This document shows, piece by piece, positions 48,655-59,718 of a DNA stretch of 64,000 nucleotides. The stretch lies in contig QANU01029220.1 in assembly GCA_003254905.1 (NCBI GenBank), forward strand, positions 907,749-971,748, written 5' to 3'. Position numbers and translations under genes: made by a program. Position 1 is the first letter of the stretch. Every line of letters starts with the position of its first letter. A model generated the notes under the pieces. It worked only from the letters and a program-made list of their open reading frames with translations, made no database searches and was not told the origin of the DNA. This stretch comes from Nissolia schottii. Its lineage: Eukaryota > Streptophyta > Magnoliopsida > Fabales > Fabaceae.

Positions 48655-48881
48655 CAAAAATGCTACATGTACACCCAATTTTATACACTCATACATACAC
48701 CATTAATAATGCACAAACTTTATTTTCACAAGTGCACAAACATTACAAACTTATAGATGATATTCTCAGTTATATTTCATTAAGTACACAAATATTACAG
48801 ACATTAAAACACAAACTTTATATATATAAATATAGAGTGTGTGCATGATGTATATTTTTTTGTCTACGTATAGCAAGACTC
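48655..48881 (-). mobile_element. Mutator-type MITE, small form, copy 3 (inverted)
   Basis: The element is 227 bp, in the opposite direction to the copies at 30521 and 41476. Ends are CAAAAATGCTACATGTACACC and, reversed, GAGTCTTGCTATACGTAGAC. A perfect 9-bp target duplication GGCACATAA lies at 48646-48654 and 48882-48890. This is the clearest copy for defining the element's borders. Confidence 0.88.
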
Positions 48882-48890
48882 GGCACATAA

Positions 48891-49390
48891 AACACAATTT
48901 TGGTATAACAGAACACAAAATATTAGACCTCCTGCCCCTGTAACCAAATGCGCCCTTTAAGATCCTCGTCAATGCCTTGATGTCCTGTTTTGAAAGTTTA
49001 AGCCAGTGCAGGATTCTCCCACTAAAGTACTTATTTGTATTTTTATATAAGCATAAGCATATATTCCAAGAGTAATGAGATTCCTATTTAATTTAGTCAA
49101 TGGTACTTTTATCTATCACATGCTTTTTTAAAGGAACCCAAATAGTATGCAAAATTGTTGGTAACCATATATTGGACATGCTTCTAGTCCCTAATTATTT
49201 ATAAGATAATTAATTGCGGTATCTCTTTCCTTTGGATTGGACTGTGGCTATACGTACATTTGCAAATGGCCTCTTATTAATTCACAGCCATGAATTGAAA
49301 ATCAGGGGAGTTCTATACATGTCATCCGTTTCTAGCCTTCCATAAAGAAAATATTACATAATTTTAACTGTGGATTGAAAAATCAACGAA
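48891..49390. other. Spacer
   Basis: No gene or repeat border is recognised here. Confidence 0.5.
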
Positions 49391-49462
49391 GTTATTGAAG
49401 TATATTGGTTAGTATTCCCGCCTGTCACGCAGGTGACCTGAGTTTGATCCCCAGCAACAGTG
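49391..49462 (+). pseudogene. Decayed tRNA-Asp (anticodon GTC)
   Basis: The sequence follows nuclear tRNA-Asp: a D-arm with GTATATTGGTTAGTATT, the anticodon arm CCCGCCTGTCACGCAGG with GTC in the loop, and a T-arm with GTTTGATCCCC. Damage is visible in all stems: A-C mismatches in the acceptor (ATTG/CAAC), the third pair of the anticodon stem (C-A) and the T stem (A-C). B-box GGTTCGAT has become AGTTTGAT. Changes are mostly C to T or G to A, as expected from decay of methylated CpG. I judge it a non-functional relic. Confidence 0.75.
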
Positions 49463-49548
49463 AAAATATTTTAAATACAAAAAAAAGAGAAAAAAGTTCT
49501 AATAATGGTTGACTTTCAAAGAGTTTGTATAAAAAAAACACACATATA

Positions 49549-49549
49549 N
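49549..49549. other. Single N at left border of mitochondrial segment
   Basis: One undetermined base sits exactly where AT-rich nuclear sequence (CACACATATA) changes to mitochondrial-type sequence (CGATCCCAGTTCGCGG). It looks like a join mark from assembly or gap filling. Confidence 0.85.
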
Positions 49550-49845
49550 CGATCCCAGTTCGCGGCAGAGAACAAGACAGCAAGCGAGCGTACCTTTGTT
49601 CGCTTCTTCTCCACCAAGCACGGAAGTTTAAGGATAACTGTAGGTCGGTGGCTACCTAAGGAAACTCCGATTCGATCCGCCCCCCGGCTGGGAGGCATCT
49701 ACCTCATCCCGATCACAAGGAGAGGTTCACCATGATGGGGGTACTTGTCTTTTTTCCCTTCCGGAAAGAATGAAATGCATAGGTGACCATCCTTTTGTTG
49801 TGTTGCGGCATGCTCCTCAGATTTACGGATTCGCAGGGGGCCTCA

Positions 49846-49898
49846 GGCCCTACTTAGTTGACTGACAATGACAAAGGCTTGCGAAACTAAGTAGGGCC
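49846..49898 (+). other. Strong stem-loop in the mitochondrial segment
   Basis: GGCCCTACTTAGTT (49846-49859) is perfectly repeated in reverse complement as AACTAAGTAGGGCC (49885-49898), leaving a 25-base loop. Such hairpins in plant mitochondria often mark RNA 3' ends or stabilise transcripts. Its role here is unknown. Confidence 0.7.
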
Positions 49899-50564
49899 TT
49901 TTGAATTGAATCTTAAGTAGTCTATCAGTGGTGCAAAGCGGCTTTGTGCCCCTTTTCAGTAGGGGAGCGAAAGGTTAGACCTTAGAAAGTAAGCGAACAG
50001 CGGTTCTTCTATGTAGGTATGGCCTTCCCCCTTGACTCTCCTAACGTCGAGCTAAGTGACTTCGTAACCTTTGCGTAGCGTAGTAGAATGAAGGCTACGC
50101 ACTGACGCTCTCTTATCTATTAGCCTAAGCGTCTTCGCTAACTCGCTCGCCTACTATACCCTACTTTACAATACATTAGTAGGGTAGGCTAACCCATAGG
50201 TCCTTAGTAGCGTTGGCAAAGAAGAACAGCCGGTTAAAAGACAGTGAATCTTAAAATATATAGATAAGATTATATAATAATTAATAATATATTCATTTTA
50301 TATAGGCCAGCTTGACAAGCTACCCTTCCTCTTGATCTTAGGTGCGAAGAGAAAGATCTCTTTTTTATGACTTCCACTTATCTATCGATCCCGGCCCGGA
50401 GAGGTGACCGACCAGGGCCCTCTTTTTGAATGAAAGAAAGGGTTTATGAGCCCTAGCCCTGTAAGCCCACACCTGTGTAGAGTAGATCGTTCAACACCTG
50501 CGGCACAAACCCATTTTTGACCTATGGGTCCTAGTATCATAGGCGACCGAACGGCCGCCCCCTA

Positions 50565-50951
50565 ATTACTAGACCAACCTGCTGTAATAATTCCATAAAC
50601 ACCTAACGAAGATATGGCAAACAAATAAAGTAGCCCTATGTTCGAATCTGACAATACCATACCATAATCAAAAGGTACAACGGCCCGAGCGACCAGACTT
50701 AACATAAATGTAGCCACTGGAGCCATTCTAAAAAGGGAGAAATTAGCACTACTTGGTGAAATAGGTTCTTTTAGAATCAATTTCAAACCATCTGCTAGAG
50801 GTTGTAACAATCCGAACGATCCCACTACATCAGGACCCTTTCGACGTTGCACAAAAGCCATTACTTTACGTTCCGCTAGCACTAAAAAGGCTACTCCTAG
50901 TAGAAGTGGTAGAATTATTCCTAGTATTTCAGCTGGAACAGCTATGTACGT
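50565..50951 (-). pseudogene. nad1: Mitochondrial nad1 exon 1 (complex I subunit), nuclear-located copy
   Basis: One exon encodes the first 129 residues of NADH dehydrogenase subunit 1, from [12 protein letters not shown] to [10 protein letters not shown], with [21 protein letters not shown] and [13 protein letters not shown]. In plant mitochondria this exon is joined to distant exons by trans-splicing, so the piece alone cannot make the protein. The start is ACG (50951-50949), which mitochondria edit to AUG. CGG is present where edited mRNA has UGG (VARAVVPF), and SDSNIG where the edited protein has Leu. The DNA is therefore unedited organelle sequence, not a reverse-transcribed mRNA. No frame damage is visible. 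Downstream (50564 and below) would be the first part of the trans-splicing group II intron. Confidence 0.93.
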
Positions 50952-51423
50952 TTTCGATTTTCTATTCACTCATGATCTGGCCTGGTCGACCCAATCATGA
51001 GATTGAAGGATGGGACCTTTTCTCGAAAGACTCCGGATCCCGAGAAGAGTTGAAGATGGTGCAACATCGAATCCTGTTACGTTACTTCGAATGGAATCTT
51101 AGCCCGCCTCACTTTCTTTCTTTACTGCATAAGGGCCATAACATAAGGGCATAAATGAAGTCAAGGGATTTCCTTCCTTCTTTCTAACTAGTGGCTGAGA
51201 GTAAGCACCTAAAAGCCTTCATTCAATAGATTTGTGGTTGAGTCAATAACATGCTCTGGGTCGGGAATCTTTGCTCTTCTCTTTTGCATTTCCGCTGCCT
51301 GCGTTCTTCTTCCTTCGTGTCCGTCCGTATCGCAAAGCTGGTCGACGCCAGCTGTAATGGTTGATAATAGGGGGCCAACCAAGACTCCCTAATAAAAAAA
51401 ATAAAGCTTTGTTCGATAAAGCA

Positions 51424-51424
51424 N
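51424..51424. other. Single N at right border of mitochondrial segment
   Basis: The second isolated N is exactly where mitochondrial-type sequence (GATAAAGCA) returns to AT-rich nuclear sequence (GTAAGGCTGAATAAT). Confidence 0.85.
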
Positions 51425-51652
51425 GTAAGGCTGAATAATATGCAACCAACATAACGGATTGGCCAAACTATTTAAACTTGGATTTTAATGTACTCAATCC
51501 AGAAATAAAAAAGATTATAATGGACTGATTTGTAAGTGCTTGGTCCTATCTTCAATGGGTTTGGCATGAATTTGGCTCTCAACATTCGCAGCATCGTTCT
51601 TAGCCAAAACAATTAGCATAATAATGGGATTCTCTCAAAATATGGGACATGC

Positions 51653-51678
51653 TAAACCCTAAATCCTAAACCCTAAAT
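51653..51678. repeat. Short telomere-like repeat tract
   Basis: TAAACCCTAAATCCTAAACCCTAAAT contains two exact plant telomere units (CCCTAAA) and one variant (TCCTAAA), between the mitochondrial segment and the LINE remnant. It is too short to be more than a scar or a chance cluster. Confidence 0.7.
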
Positions 51679-51681
51679 GCA

Positions 51682-52035
51682 TCATCCTGATAGACACACC
51701 CCAAAACCAGCACGGCCAAGATTACCATCAACATTCAATTTAACGACTCCCATCGGTGGCCATGCCCACTGAACACAGTGTTCCTCAACACTATGCGCAA
51801 GATACGCTTCTAGATCAGCAAGGATACAAGCACAGACTCGAAAGAAATTCCAATCATCATTTCCCATTACCGTGGCGCTTCTAGAGCACCACATCCACCA
51901 AACATTAGAAAACAACATAGTACTATTTAGGGTCGTAGCCATGTCAAGGAACCAAGCAAGGTGCGTGGTGTGTGTGTAAAAATCATTCGAAATTTCGAAA
52001 CTAGCCCTGACTTGTTGGAAGTGCATACATGACAT
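51682..52035 (-). pseudogene. LINE RNase H-like (RVT_3) fragment
   Basis: An open frame of about 117 codons ends with WAWPPMGVVKLNVDGNLGRAGFGVCLSG, the first strand region of the plant LINE-type RNase H domain with the catalytic Asp (NVDG). It is preceded by text typical of the linker after the LINE reverse transcriptase (FSNVWWMWCSRSATV). The domain stops after about 25 residues and no reverse transcriptase is present, so this is a truncated relic. Confidence 0.65.
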
Positions 52036-55000
52036 GTTAAGTTGTTTGACTTTGTTTACTCCACATTGGTATCAATCGACATATTTTATACATATAGCTT
52101 AATAAAATAGTACTTAATTTTTCAATTTCTACCAACACTATGCAAGGTAGAGTTAACAAAGGTAACTCACTGACTAAACATGTTACATGTGTGTTTCAAT
52201 CTAATCAAAAAATACTAAGTTAATTGAGAGACTAACGTGTGCTATATTTTGTGTGATAAAGAATTAACTGTAAGACTTTCAAGTGGTGAACAACAACTTC
52301 ATTCTCCGTAAATTTCAGAAGAACAAAAAAATGAATATCTGTCATTGTTATATTAGTGTCAAAATAAGAAATGATATTTGAATTATCCAAAAGAGTTGAT
52401 TATCCAATAATCACAAATAAAAAGACATGAGGTTCATTATGCTCATTTCTCTTTCTTCATAATAGATCTCACCCTTTTTTAAGTGTGGTTATTAAGTTGG
52501 CATATTTTTTATTATTCAAATAACATATTGTTAAACTTGCATGAAAGGAGGGTGTAAGGCTGGGGTGTCATGATGGTCTGAACAGAGAACAAGCAGACCA
52601 TGAACGTGACAGAGAGGTGTAAATTGATCCTATAAATATTGGCACTTGCCATATGCTCTCATCAATTTATAACCAATTATACTATCTTGTTTGCACTATA
52701 TACAAAATCCTTTGCTGCACATAATTTGTTGTACAAAGTCAAGGTTGCTTAAGATGGAGACATATATATCGTTTCTTCAATCTGTTTTTTCAACATTTTT
52801 TTCCTTTAGTGCGCTATCGTGTCATGGCATGGCATTGGGCCGCACATTCTTTTGTTAAAAACATGTCTTACATGCAATTGGTACACTCGGCCAAATTGAC
52901 ACAAATAGTAAAGAAATGATATATATATATATATATAAAAGAATACGAGTTTGATTTTTGCTGTCAATACGAAAACCATTTTGTTAGATGATATGTAAGT
53001 ATCTTTATAAGTGTTTAAAGAATTTGAAAGTATACCTTAATCCTTATAAAATGATCAATGTCGAACTTACCTAAATTTTTCGTTCATAAAATTTTTTTTT
53101 TTAAAATGGTGAACACTTATCTTTTTCTTGAACTGACCCTTTAGCTGTATTATCTTATGCTTTGAAACAGGGCATGGAATTCATTATTTCTCTTTCTTAT
53201 AACTAAGAATTTCTCCTCCTACTCCTGTTCTTTGCATTACTTCAAATGCAAGTACTGTGAAACTAACCTTGTTGAGGAGGAGAATGCATGTTCTGATGTT
53301 TTTTTTTCTTTCAAATAATTATTAACATGATTAATTTTTAGGTGAAGACACTTGCAATCAATTCTGACAATTAACAAAAGTACAAAAATATCACTTCTAT
53401 AGTTCTAAAATTGATTTTGGGTGTTTACACCTAAAAAACAAACACACTATATTAAGCGTAATTTTTTATCATTAATTTAAAAGATAAGATCTATGCATGA
53501 CATACATAAAAAAAATTATTTATAAAAAATTACATTCAATAAAATCATATAAAAAATTAACATGAGAGAATCTACTTTGACGCATAGAGGTAAGGAGCCC
53601 ACAATATATTACTTTTCCTTTGTGTCAACTGGGCAATAATTATTGATGGTAGTTCACACAATGTCATCTAAAACCAATTGATTGTATTGTGTAACATGAA
53701 AGTGATGTTTGCATCTATTTTCCCTCCAATTCTCCTCAAATTCAACTCCTTTCTAGTATTTTTTTCTTCGTTCATTATAATTATTTCCCTTTATCCTTTA
53801 AGATAGTCATGTTGTTATATTATAAGCTTTCATATTTTTTTTTCTCAAACATTGTGATTGCCTCGTTGACAAAAACATTTATTTCAATCATTTTTCATGC
53901 TAATTATTGCTTCATTCTTTTCTGTAATTACTTTGCATTTTGTTGACAATGGAATTGACACTTGACAGAAATATTTGGTTCAACATGAAAACTTTGCATA
54001 TGGCAGTGACCCTATTGTGGTTTCTGACAAAAGATATGGTTTTTGCCTTAACCATGTTAATTTACGCTAAGCATGAGAAATGAAAAAGTGGTCTACATCA
54101 CCACTTTACTAGCTTTCTTCCCCTTTTTCCTCTGTAAACCCCATTTTTCTTTCTTCACTTGAATCATGGCTCTTCTGCCCCTGCTTAGCTGTAACATGTC
54201 CAACTTTCATTCTGCCTCTCCCCTTTTTCCTAATTATTTATTAAAATAATATCAATAATCATTACTACTATTTTGCTTGTGTTGTATTCATTTTCAATTT
54301 GAGGGGTTACGGTTTAACTATTCATATGACGGGTTACGATTAACCACTTTCCTTATAAACATGGATAATATCTTTTCTCTTTGATGGAATAAGATTCATC
54401 ATAACTTCTATCTTTTTCTAGGGACTAAACCATTCTTGGAGGCCTCCGCGTGGTATTCTGATCCGGTTCTATGTTCAACCTAACCTATTATGATGGACAA
54501 GTGCCCAAACTATCCAATATGTTTAGTCCATAACAATTTTTTATGCATAGTTAGTATAAAATTCTATTCATGTGTTATCATATCAGTAAAGCGATTACTT
54601 TCTGTGATGCCAAACACAAGAGTTAAGCACTCGTACTATTGTAACATCTTTCATAATGCAGCATGAGTTTGCATTTGCAAGACATTATAGCGGCAGCCTT
54701 TTTCTTCTTTTTTTATTTTATCTCTTCTTTTTATATCTTTTAATCAGTGGAGATTTTATGAGATTATCAAAGATCCATAGTGATATCTTTCTCATGATTA
54801 CATTTGAATGGTTATGTTGGAGATGAGGGAGGGATTCTAAAGATTAATGCTACTATCAAACATAGACCTTAGGCTTAGTCCTCCATGTCTTGCCTTGAGT
54901 TTCTATTCTCATCCTTTTTATATTTCCTTCTTTGCCCCCCAAACTCGTGCCTAATCTCCCTTTATTTTTCGGTGTATTGTTGTATATATTATTAACTTTA

Positions 55001-56460
55001 ACTATATATAAATAATCATGTTATCATGAGAATTGTTGCATTCAAATGCATATAATTATTAGATTTATATTCACATAAGGAATGTTGTCATTCCTAATTG
55101 GAGTGGTTGGATATTATAACTTGCACTTGACCCCACCTTAAAGCCACTATTCATGTGACTTAAAGGCATGAGATTAACTGCAACAACCAAGATCAAATCT
55201 ATCTTTAAAAATAAAGTTGTGCAAATTAGAGTCATTTTGTATTATGAGATATAATGTCGACTTATATATCATTTATCATTAGATAACATTCTAAAGCTAT
55301 TAAGATTGGTCTAGTCATAATGGATTTGAGTAGTATATACAAGCTATTAGGTTTAAATTTTATTAAATGTAATTTATGAAATACAAAAAAATTGTATGAA
55401 ATTTTAATAAAATATAAAATCTCATTTAATAATGGATAATGTGTGAGTTGAAACTATGTCCCATATAAAATTATACATAACATTGTTCTATATAGACTAC
55501 TTTCATTTTTTTAAGTACATTAAAAAATTAATGCATCTAGACACGTATGTAACCAAATATATGGAAAAAAAAAAAGTCATATATTGAAAAAATTGTTAGT
55601 TCTTCTGTCTGAACCTGGAGACAGCAAGGCCCATTCTTTTGATATATATTTCTTTAAGTTTGCTTCTTCTGACAAAGGGTCCAGTGTTCAATAAGTTAGG
55701 CATCAGGGTCATTCGACATTGGAACATGAAAATACAAAAGGGTACCAATAGGATTATCATACACCTTTGTCTTTTCACATTTTTATATTTGGTATTATAA
55801 AGCAAAACATTGCTGAGCATATCAAGCCTTGTGTGAAGCATAATATAGTGTTTGCTTTTTTCTTGCCTTAAAAGATGGCTTATTGAGAAGTTGGAACACC
55901 ATGCTTCATGGTGATAACATATCACAAAGAAAAAACCTGAAAGGTAAGTTTGTATTATATTTCAGTTAAATCACCAGAGAATGATAAACATTATGCTAAC
56001 CTTGGCATTTCTAAATGATTTATTCTGTACTACTATTAACTTAACATGTGTTTCTTAAATCTTTTCTTATAGGTGGTGTTGGTGTTTGTTTATGTTGTCC
56101 TTGATTTGAAACTAGTCAAATTTGTCTGATTTTTCTCTCACCGTTAATATTTTGTTATAAATTTCTTCTTGTATCACATGATTTAAGCATAAGAATCTAC
56201 AAGGCCATGCATGTGCTTGTAGCATTTGATATAATTACCTTGGTCATCACTTATTTTTTTCACTTATTCTCTTCAAGTTTTGGTCATCATTGATTAAGCT
56301 TTACATATCATGGCTTTCACTTGTCTGTTTTGAACCATCTTATATTTGATTCTTCAAAAATTTTCCCAGTTCTATGAACTTGTCTAATAGAAGAGACCAA
56401 TAATAATGCTGTATGTTTTTCATTGATTTCATGAAAGAATTTCTATTCAAAAGAACTAAA
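52036..56460. other. Gene-poor spacer
   Basis: I see no supported large gene. A (TA)n run lies at 52919-52937. The frame 55596-55925 (minus) has no recognisable domain. A TATAAATA box at about 52632 and a 34-codon frame at 52754 are listed separately. Confidence 0.55.
52754..52858 (+). CDS. Possible 34-residue small peptide ORF
   Basis: A short frame (METYISFLQSVFSTFFSFSA, then 14 more residues) starts at the ATG about 120 bases after a TATAAATATTGG motif (52632-52643). The middle is hydrophobic like a signal segment. There is no family match that I know and no clear coding bias, so chance is the likelier explanation. Confidence 0.12.
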   Translation: METYISFLQSVFSTFFSFSALSCHGMALGRTFFC

Positions 56461-56573
56461 AATTTTAGAAGAGGCCTCATCTAATTGCCAGTGATTCTTT
56501 ATCTATCTGTTCTTTTTTCCTATAGAAGAACAAAAAGCACAAAAGTTGAGAGACTAATTTAGTGGCCTCAACG

Positions 56574-57392
56574 ATGAGCGATTTAAACGGCGAAAGATCG
56601 AAGCCATGGACGATATACACGGCTTCAAACCCAGGTCCATCACAAACAGGAGGAGTTGATGATGAAGCTCCATGGAAAAGCTTTGGAACATCAATGAGTG
56701 CCATTTCATTTGGCTTTGTTGCCACAGCCATTTTGATCTCAATGTTTCTCATAATGGCCATTTTCGAGCATTTGTTCAAGCCGAGTCTGCACTTATCGTC
56801 CCCGGAATCTATGACCGGAAAACATGGGAATCCACAAACTGTAAGTCAGTCCCTTCATACTATTTTACCTCAGTTTGTTCTTATGATGATGATCATTTCT
56901 TCATAAACTGTGATGTTCTTTTGTTATGTTTGTTTCAACGTCAATGTGAAATGTTGTTTGAACACGTTTCTCTCTGTCCGACTCACTCAAGAACAAACAG
57001 TGGTGTTATGCAGCACGACAAAACATCGCTCAACAATGCACGAATAATGATCAAATGGTGATTGTTTCAATTTTACCAAATAAATAAATTATAACAATTG
57101 AACGGTTTACATATAGACCTCACATTTTTGTGAGGGGTGTGTCGGGCATTGAGTCGTAATTTCTTTAGTACAAATATGAATATAATTTCTTTATTAAGGA
57201 TCATTGCTAACATGTAAGTGTTTGTAACAGGTTGCATCACCATCTTATGCCTCAGATTTCTCAGTGTTGATGCCAGGGCAGCAATATCCTACCTACATTG
57301 CTCAACCCGCACCTCTGCCAAGGGAAGGGGCTTATTGGCCTTCTCATGATCATAATTTTGTATTTAATGAGCCCTCAATACGTTACCAATGA
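56574..57392 (+). CDS. Small single-pass membrane protein of unknown function
   Basis: Two exons, 56574-56840 and 57231-57392 (GT..AG, phase 0), encode 142 residues. The start is ATG at 56574 (ATGAGCGATTTAAAC). Residues 1-43 are polar (KPWTIYTASNPGPSQTGG, then DDEAPWKSFGTSMSA). A hydrophobic segment, ISFGFVATAILISMFLIMAI, spans about 44-64. The tail after FEHLFKPS is Pro/Tyr-rich (PGQQYPTYIAQPAPLPREGA). I believe similar uncharacterised one-helix proteins occur across flowering plants, but I know no function. The proline-rich tail may be a docking region; that is inference. Confidence 0.8.
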
Positions 57393-57959
57393 GTTTCTAT
57401 GTATAGAAAGATAGAGATTACCAACTTATCTGAATTTTATTCACACATTTCCTATTTTTATATTTGTTTATATATCCAAATGTATTGCTTTTTCTAAGGT
57501 GGCTGTTCTTTCATGCCAACAGATAGAAGCAATGTCATTGTAAGGGATTCTCTCAAATTTGTGAACTTGCAAATTGCAAACATAATTTTCCCTCCTCCAT
57601 CCATATACATCTTTCATTGGATTAGGGAGCAGATTAATGTTTTAGTTTGCTGCTGGTATTCTAGAGGTGATATATTGACTAAAAACACTGAAGACATTAA
57701 CAATGGGTTAGTGAGTCATGGTATAGGAGGGAAATGAAATATTTTGGGGCTTAGTCATGGTTTTTTACATGTAAAAATCATGACTAAGCTTCTAAAATTC
57801 TTTTCTGTTCCTCAAAAATCTAACTCACAAACATACTCAATAGAAAAGGTTGTGTGCAAAAAGATAGACTTGAATTTGTTTGTATTTCTTCTTATTCCAA
57901 TAGGTACATCAATTTATAACCGAATAAATAACCGAAATTACACAATGTGACTTTAAGGT

Positions 57960-58155
57960 TGTGTTTGATATTAGAGATAAGACAGAAGGACAGAAAAATA
58001 GAGATAGAAAATTTTTATATTTTTTGTATTTCATTAAAGCTGGGCCTGGAACATGAAGAGATAGAATTTTTTTTTAAGAAAACATAATTGAAATTTGAAA
58101 AGACAAAAATTTTATCTATTTTAGTTTCTCTATTGTCTCTCTGGTACCAAATACC
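57960..58155. mobile_element. Small MITE (TGTGTTTGATA family), copy B
   Basis: The element is about 195 bp and begins TGTGTTTGATATTAGAG and ends TCTCTGGTACCAAATACC, an imperfect inverted pair. It matches 14617-14808 in length and order. The exact target duplication is unclear because the right end is part of a later tandem duplication. Confidence 0.55.
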
Positions 58156-58238
58156 GCCTAAAAAACTAATAGTTAAATGTAACTCTATTGTTTCTCTAGT
58201 ACCAAATACCGCCTAAAAAACTAAAAGTTAAATGTAAC
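58128..58238. repeat. 55-bp tandem duplication at a MITE end
   Basis: CTCTATTGTCTCTCTGGTAC and the following text to AAATGTAA are repeated with a few differences from 58183. The shared text includes CAAATACCGCCTAAAAAACT. The first unit includes the right end of MITE copy B. Confidence 0.8.
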
Positions 58239-59343
58239 TACCGAAATTATAAGCTAATAAGCATTAAATTATCATGTAGTGATTAGACTCCATAACTTCA
58301 CAATTATAACTGCACATTAATCATTAGTTACCTTCCTATCCATCTCTGTATCACCATTTTCTGCTCACTGTCACAACTCCTGCTGTACTTCACTGACTGC
58401 CACTCCTGATAAGTGAACTGAACACTACGAACGGTCAAGATGTTTTTACTGCAGGCAGCATCAGGCTTTTGAAAAATCACTTTCCAACCTGTGTTACTTA
58501 GTATTACAGTGCATTTGAATTTTCATTTAGATGGCTTAAAATTAATTTTAGAGCTTTAAAAGTGAGAAATTTTATTTTTACTAGAACTCGATTTACTCCC
58601 AACATGTTTTCACTTGAAAACTAAGCATACACTTAATAAGACTTGAGCTCTAGAGAGCAAAAAATGCTTCGACATCTTTACGGTCAACATGGGTTCTTAA
58701 CTTTAAAGCACAAACATGAACTAAGCATTTCTTTTTTTACACTTCCCAATTTAGCATCCATCATGTAGATTTCATGAACCCAAATAAAAAAAAACATTGC
58801 CATTGTTGGCAATATATGCTCTTGACAAATGAACATGTAGAAAAAGATGAGAAAAGGGGGGCACAAACAAGTCATTTTTTTGGGAAAAGAAAAAGTTATT
58901 AGACCAAAAGCAGCGCAAAACTATAGTTCTGGATAGATGGTGCCTACTATAGTGGTTTGTCAATCAGATTTTAGCAATAAGTGGGACCCATTTGATACCC
59001 AAGTATAGTATTTTGGACTTGACTAATACTAGTAGTTAACAATCAAAAATAGAGAGAGAAGCATCAATCAGAAAACATCATTTAATAAATATTAGCCACC
59101 ATGTACGAATTGCAAGTTAACAACCCTAATGCAATAATCATAGGGCGATCAAAGTCAACAATTGGGTCATGAAATGATGAATTTGTGAGGCAACTTTTGT
59201 AACCACTTACTCACCCACTCATCCTTATTTCTTGAAATTTCCTTCTCCACCATCAGAAAATGCTTCACTTTAAGCATCTAACTCAAACTAACATCTGAAG
59301 CAAGAATATTGAGATAGATGACATAATTTCCCAAAGCACTTAA

Positions 59344-59346
<3 letters not shown>

Positions 59347-59376
<30 letters not shown>
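59347..59376. repeat. (TA)n microsatellite
   Basis: A TA run of about 30 bases just beyond the 3' end of the MACPF gene. Confidence 0.85.
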
Positions 59377-59380
<4 letters not shown>

Positions 59381-59718
59381 CTTTAGTGTTTACAATTTAC
59401 ACCATAATTTCTCCTCAAGATGACCTTATATCAAAACAAGAGAAGGTAAATTAGCCAGAAGCCTACGGGATTTGGTTTCTCATAGTAATTTTCAGTAAAT
59501 CTATGTGATGATGGACCGTAAAAATCTACATCAAAACCAGATCAACCAAGCTGCCACCATTCCTCAAGTAACTTTACGGCTATCCCTACACATCAATGGC
59601 CTCCCTGATTACCAAAACTAAAACCAGTTTTCTTGAAGATAACTTTTCTCCTCTCTCCCCGTCTGCAACTCCTTAAAAATGGCACTTCTGCTTAAGACCC
59701 AAAAAAGAGAGAATCCAG

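Larger units (their letters stand above)
49550..51423. other. Mitochondrial-type DNA segment (NUMT or assembly insert)
   Basis: These 1874 bases are much richer in G and C than the flanks and contain intact mitochondrial nad1 exon 1 in unedited form. They also have stem-loop text of the plant mitochondrial style (49846-49898). The segment starts and ends exactly at single N bases (49549 and 51424). It is either a very young nuclear copy of mitochondrial DNA or organelle sequence wrongly used to close a gap. Outside nad1 I recognise no mitochondrial gene; a frame at about 49553-49735 is of unknown meaning. Confidence 0.85.
57393..59718. other. Spacer with a MITE and tandem duplication
   Basis: This holds the 3' region of the small membrane protein gene, a MITE (57960-58155), a 55-bp duplication (58128-58238), a (TA)n run at 59347-59376, and the 3' untranslated region of the MACPF gene on the minus strand (about 59400-59718). 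No other gene is seen. Confidence 0.6.

Noticed and set aside
41476..48881. MITE hairpins as microRNA precursors
   Set aside because: Their inverted ends are explained by transposition (9-bp duplications), and no known plant microRNA sequence was seen in them.
49505..49735. Open frame spanning the single N into the mitochondrial segment
   Set aside because: It crosses an undetermined base and a nuclear/organelle join, so the frame as a whole cannot be a natural gene.
55596..55925. 109-codon minus-strand frame
   Set aside because: No family signature or splice-linked neighbour; composition is that of spacer.
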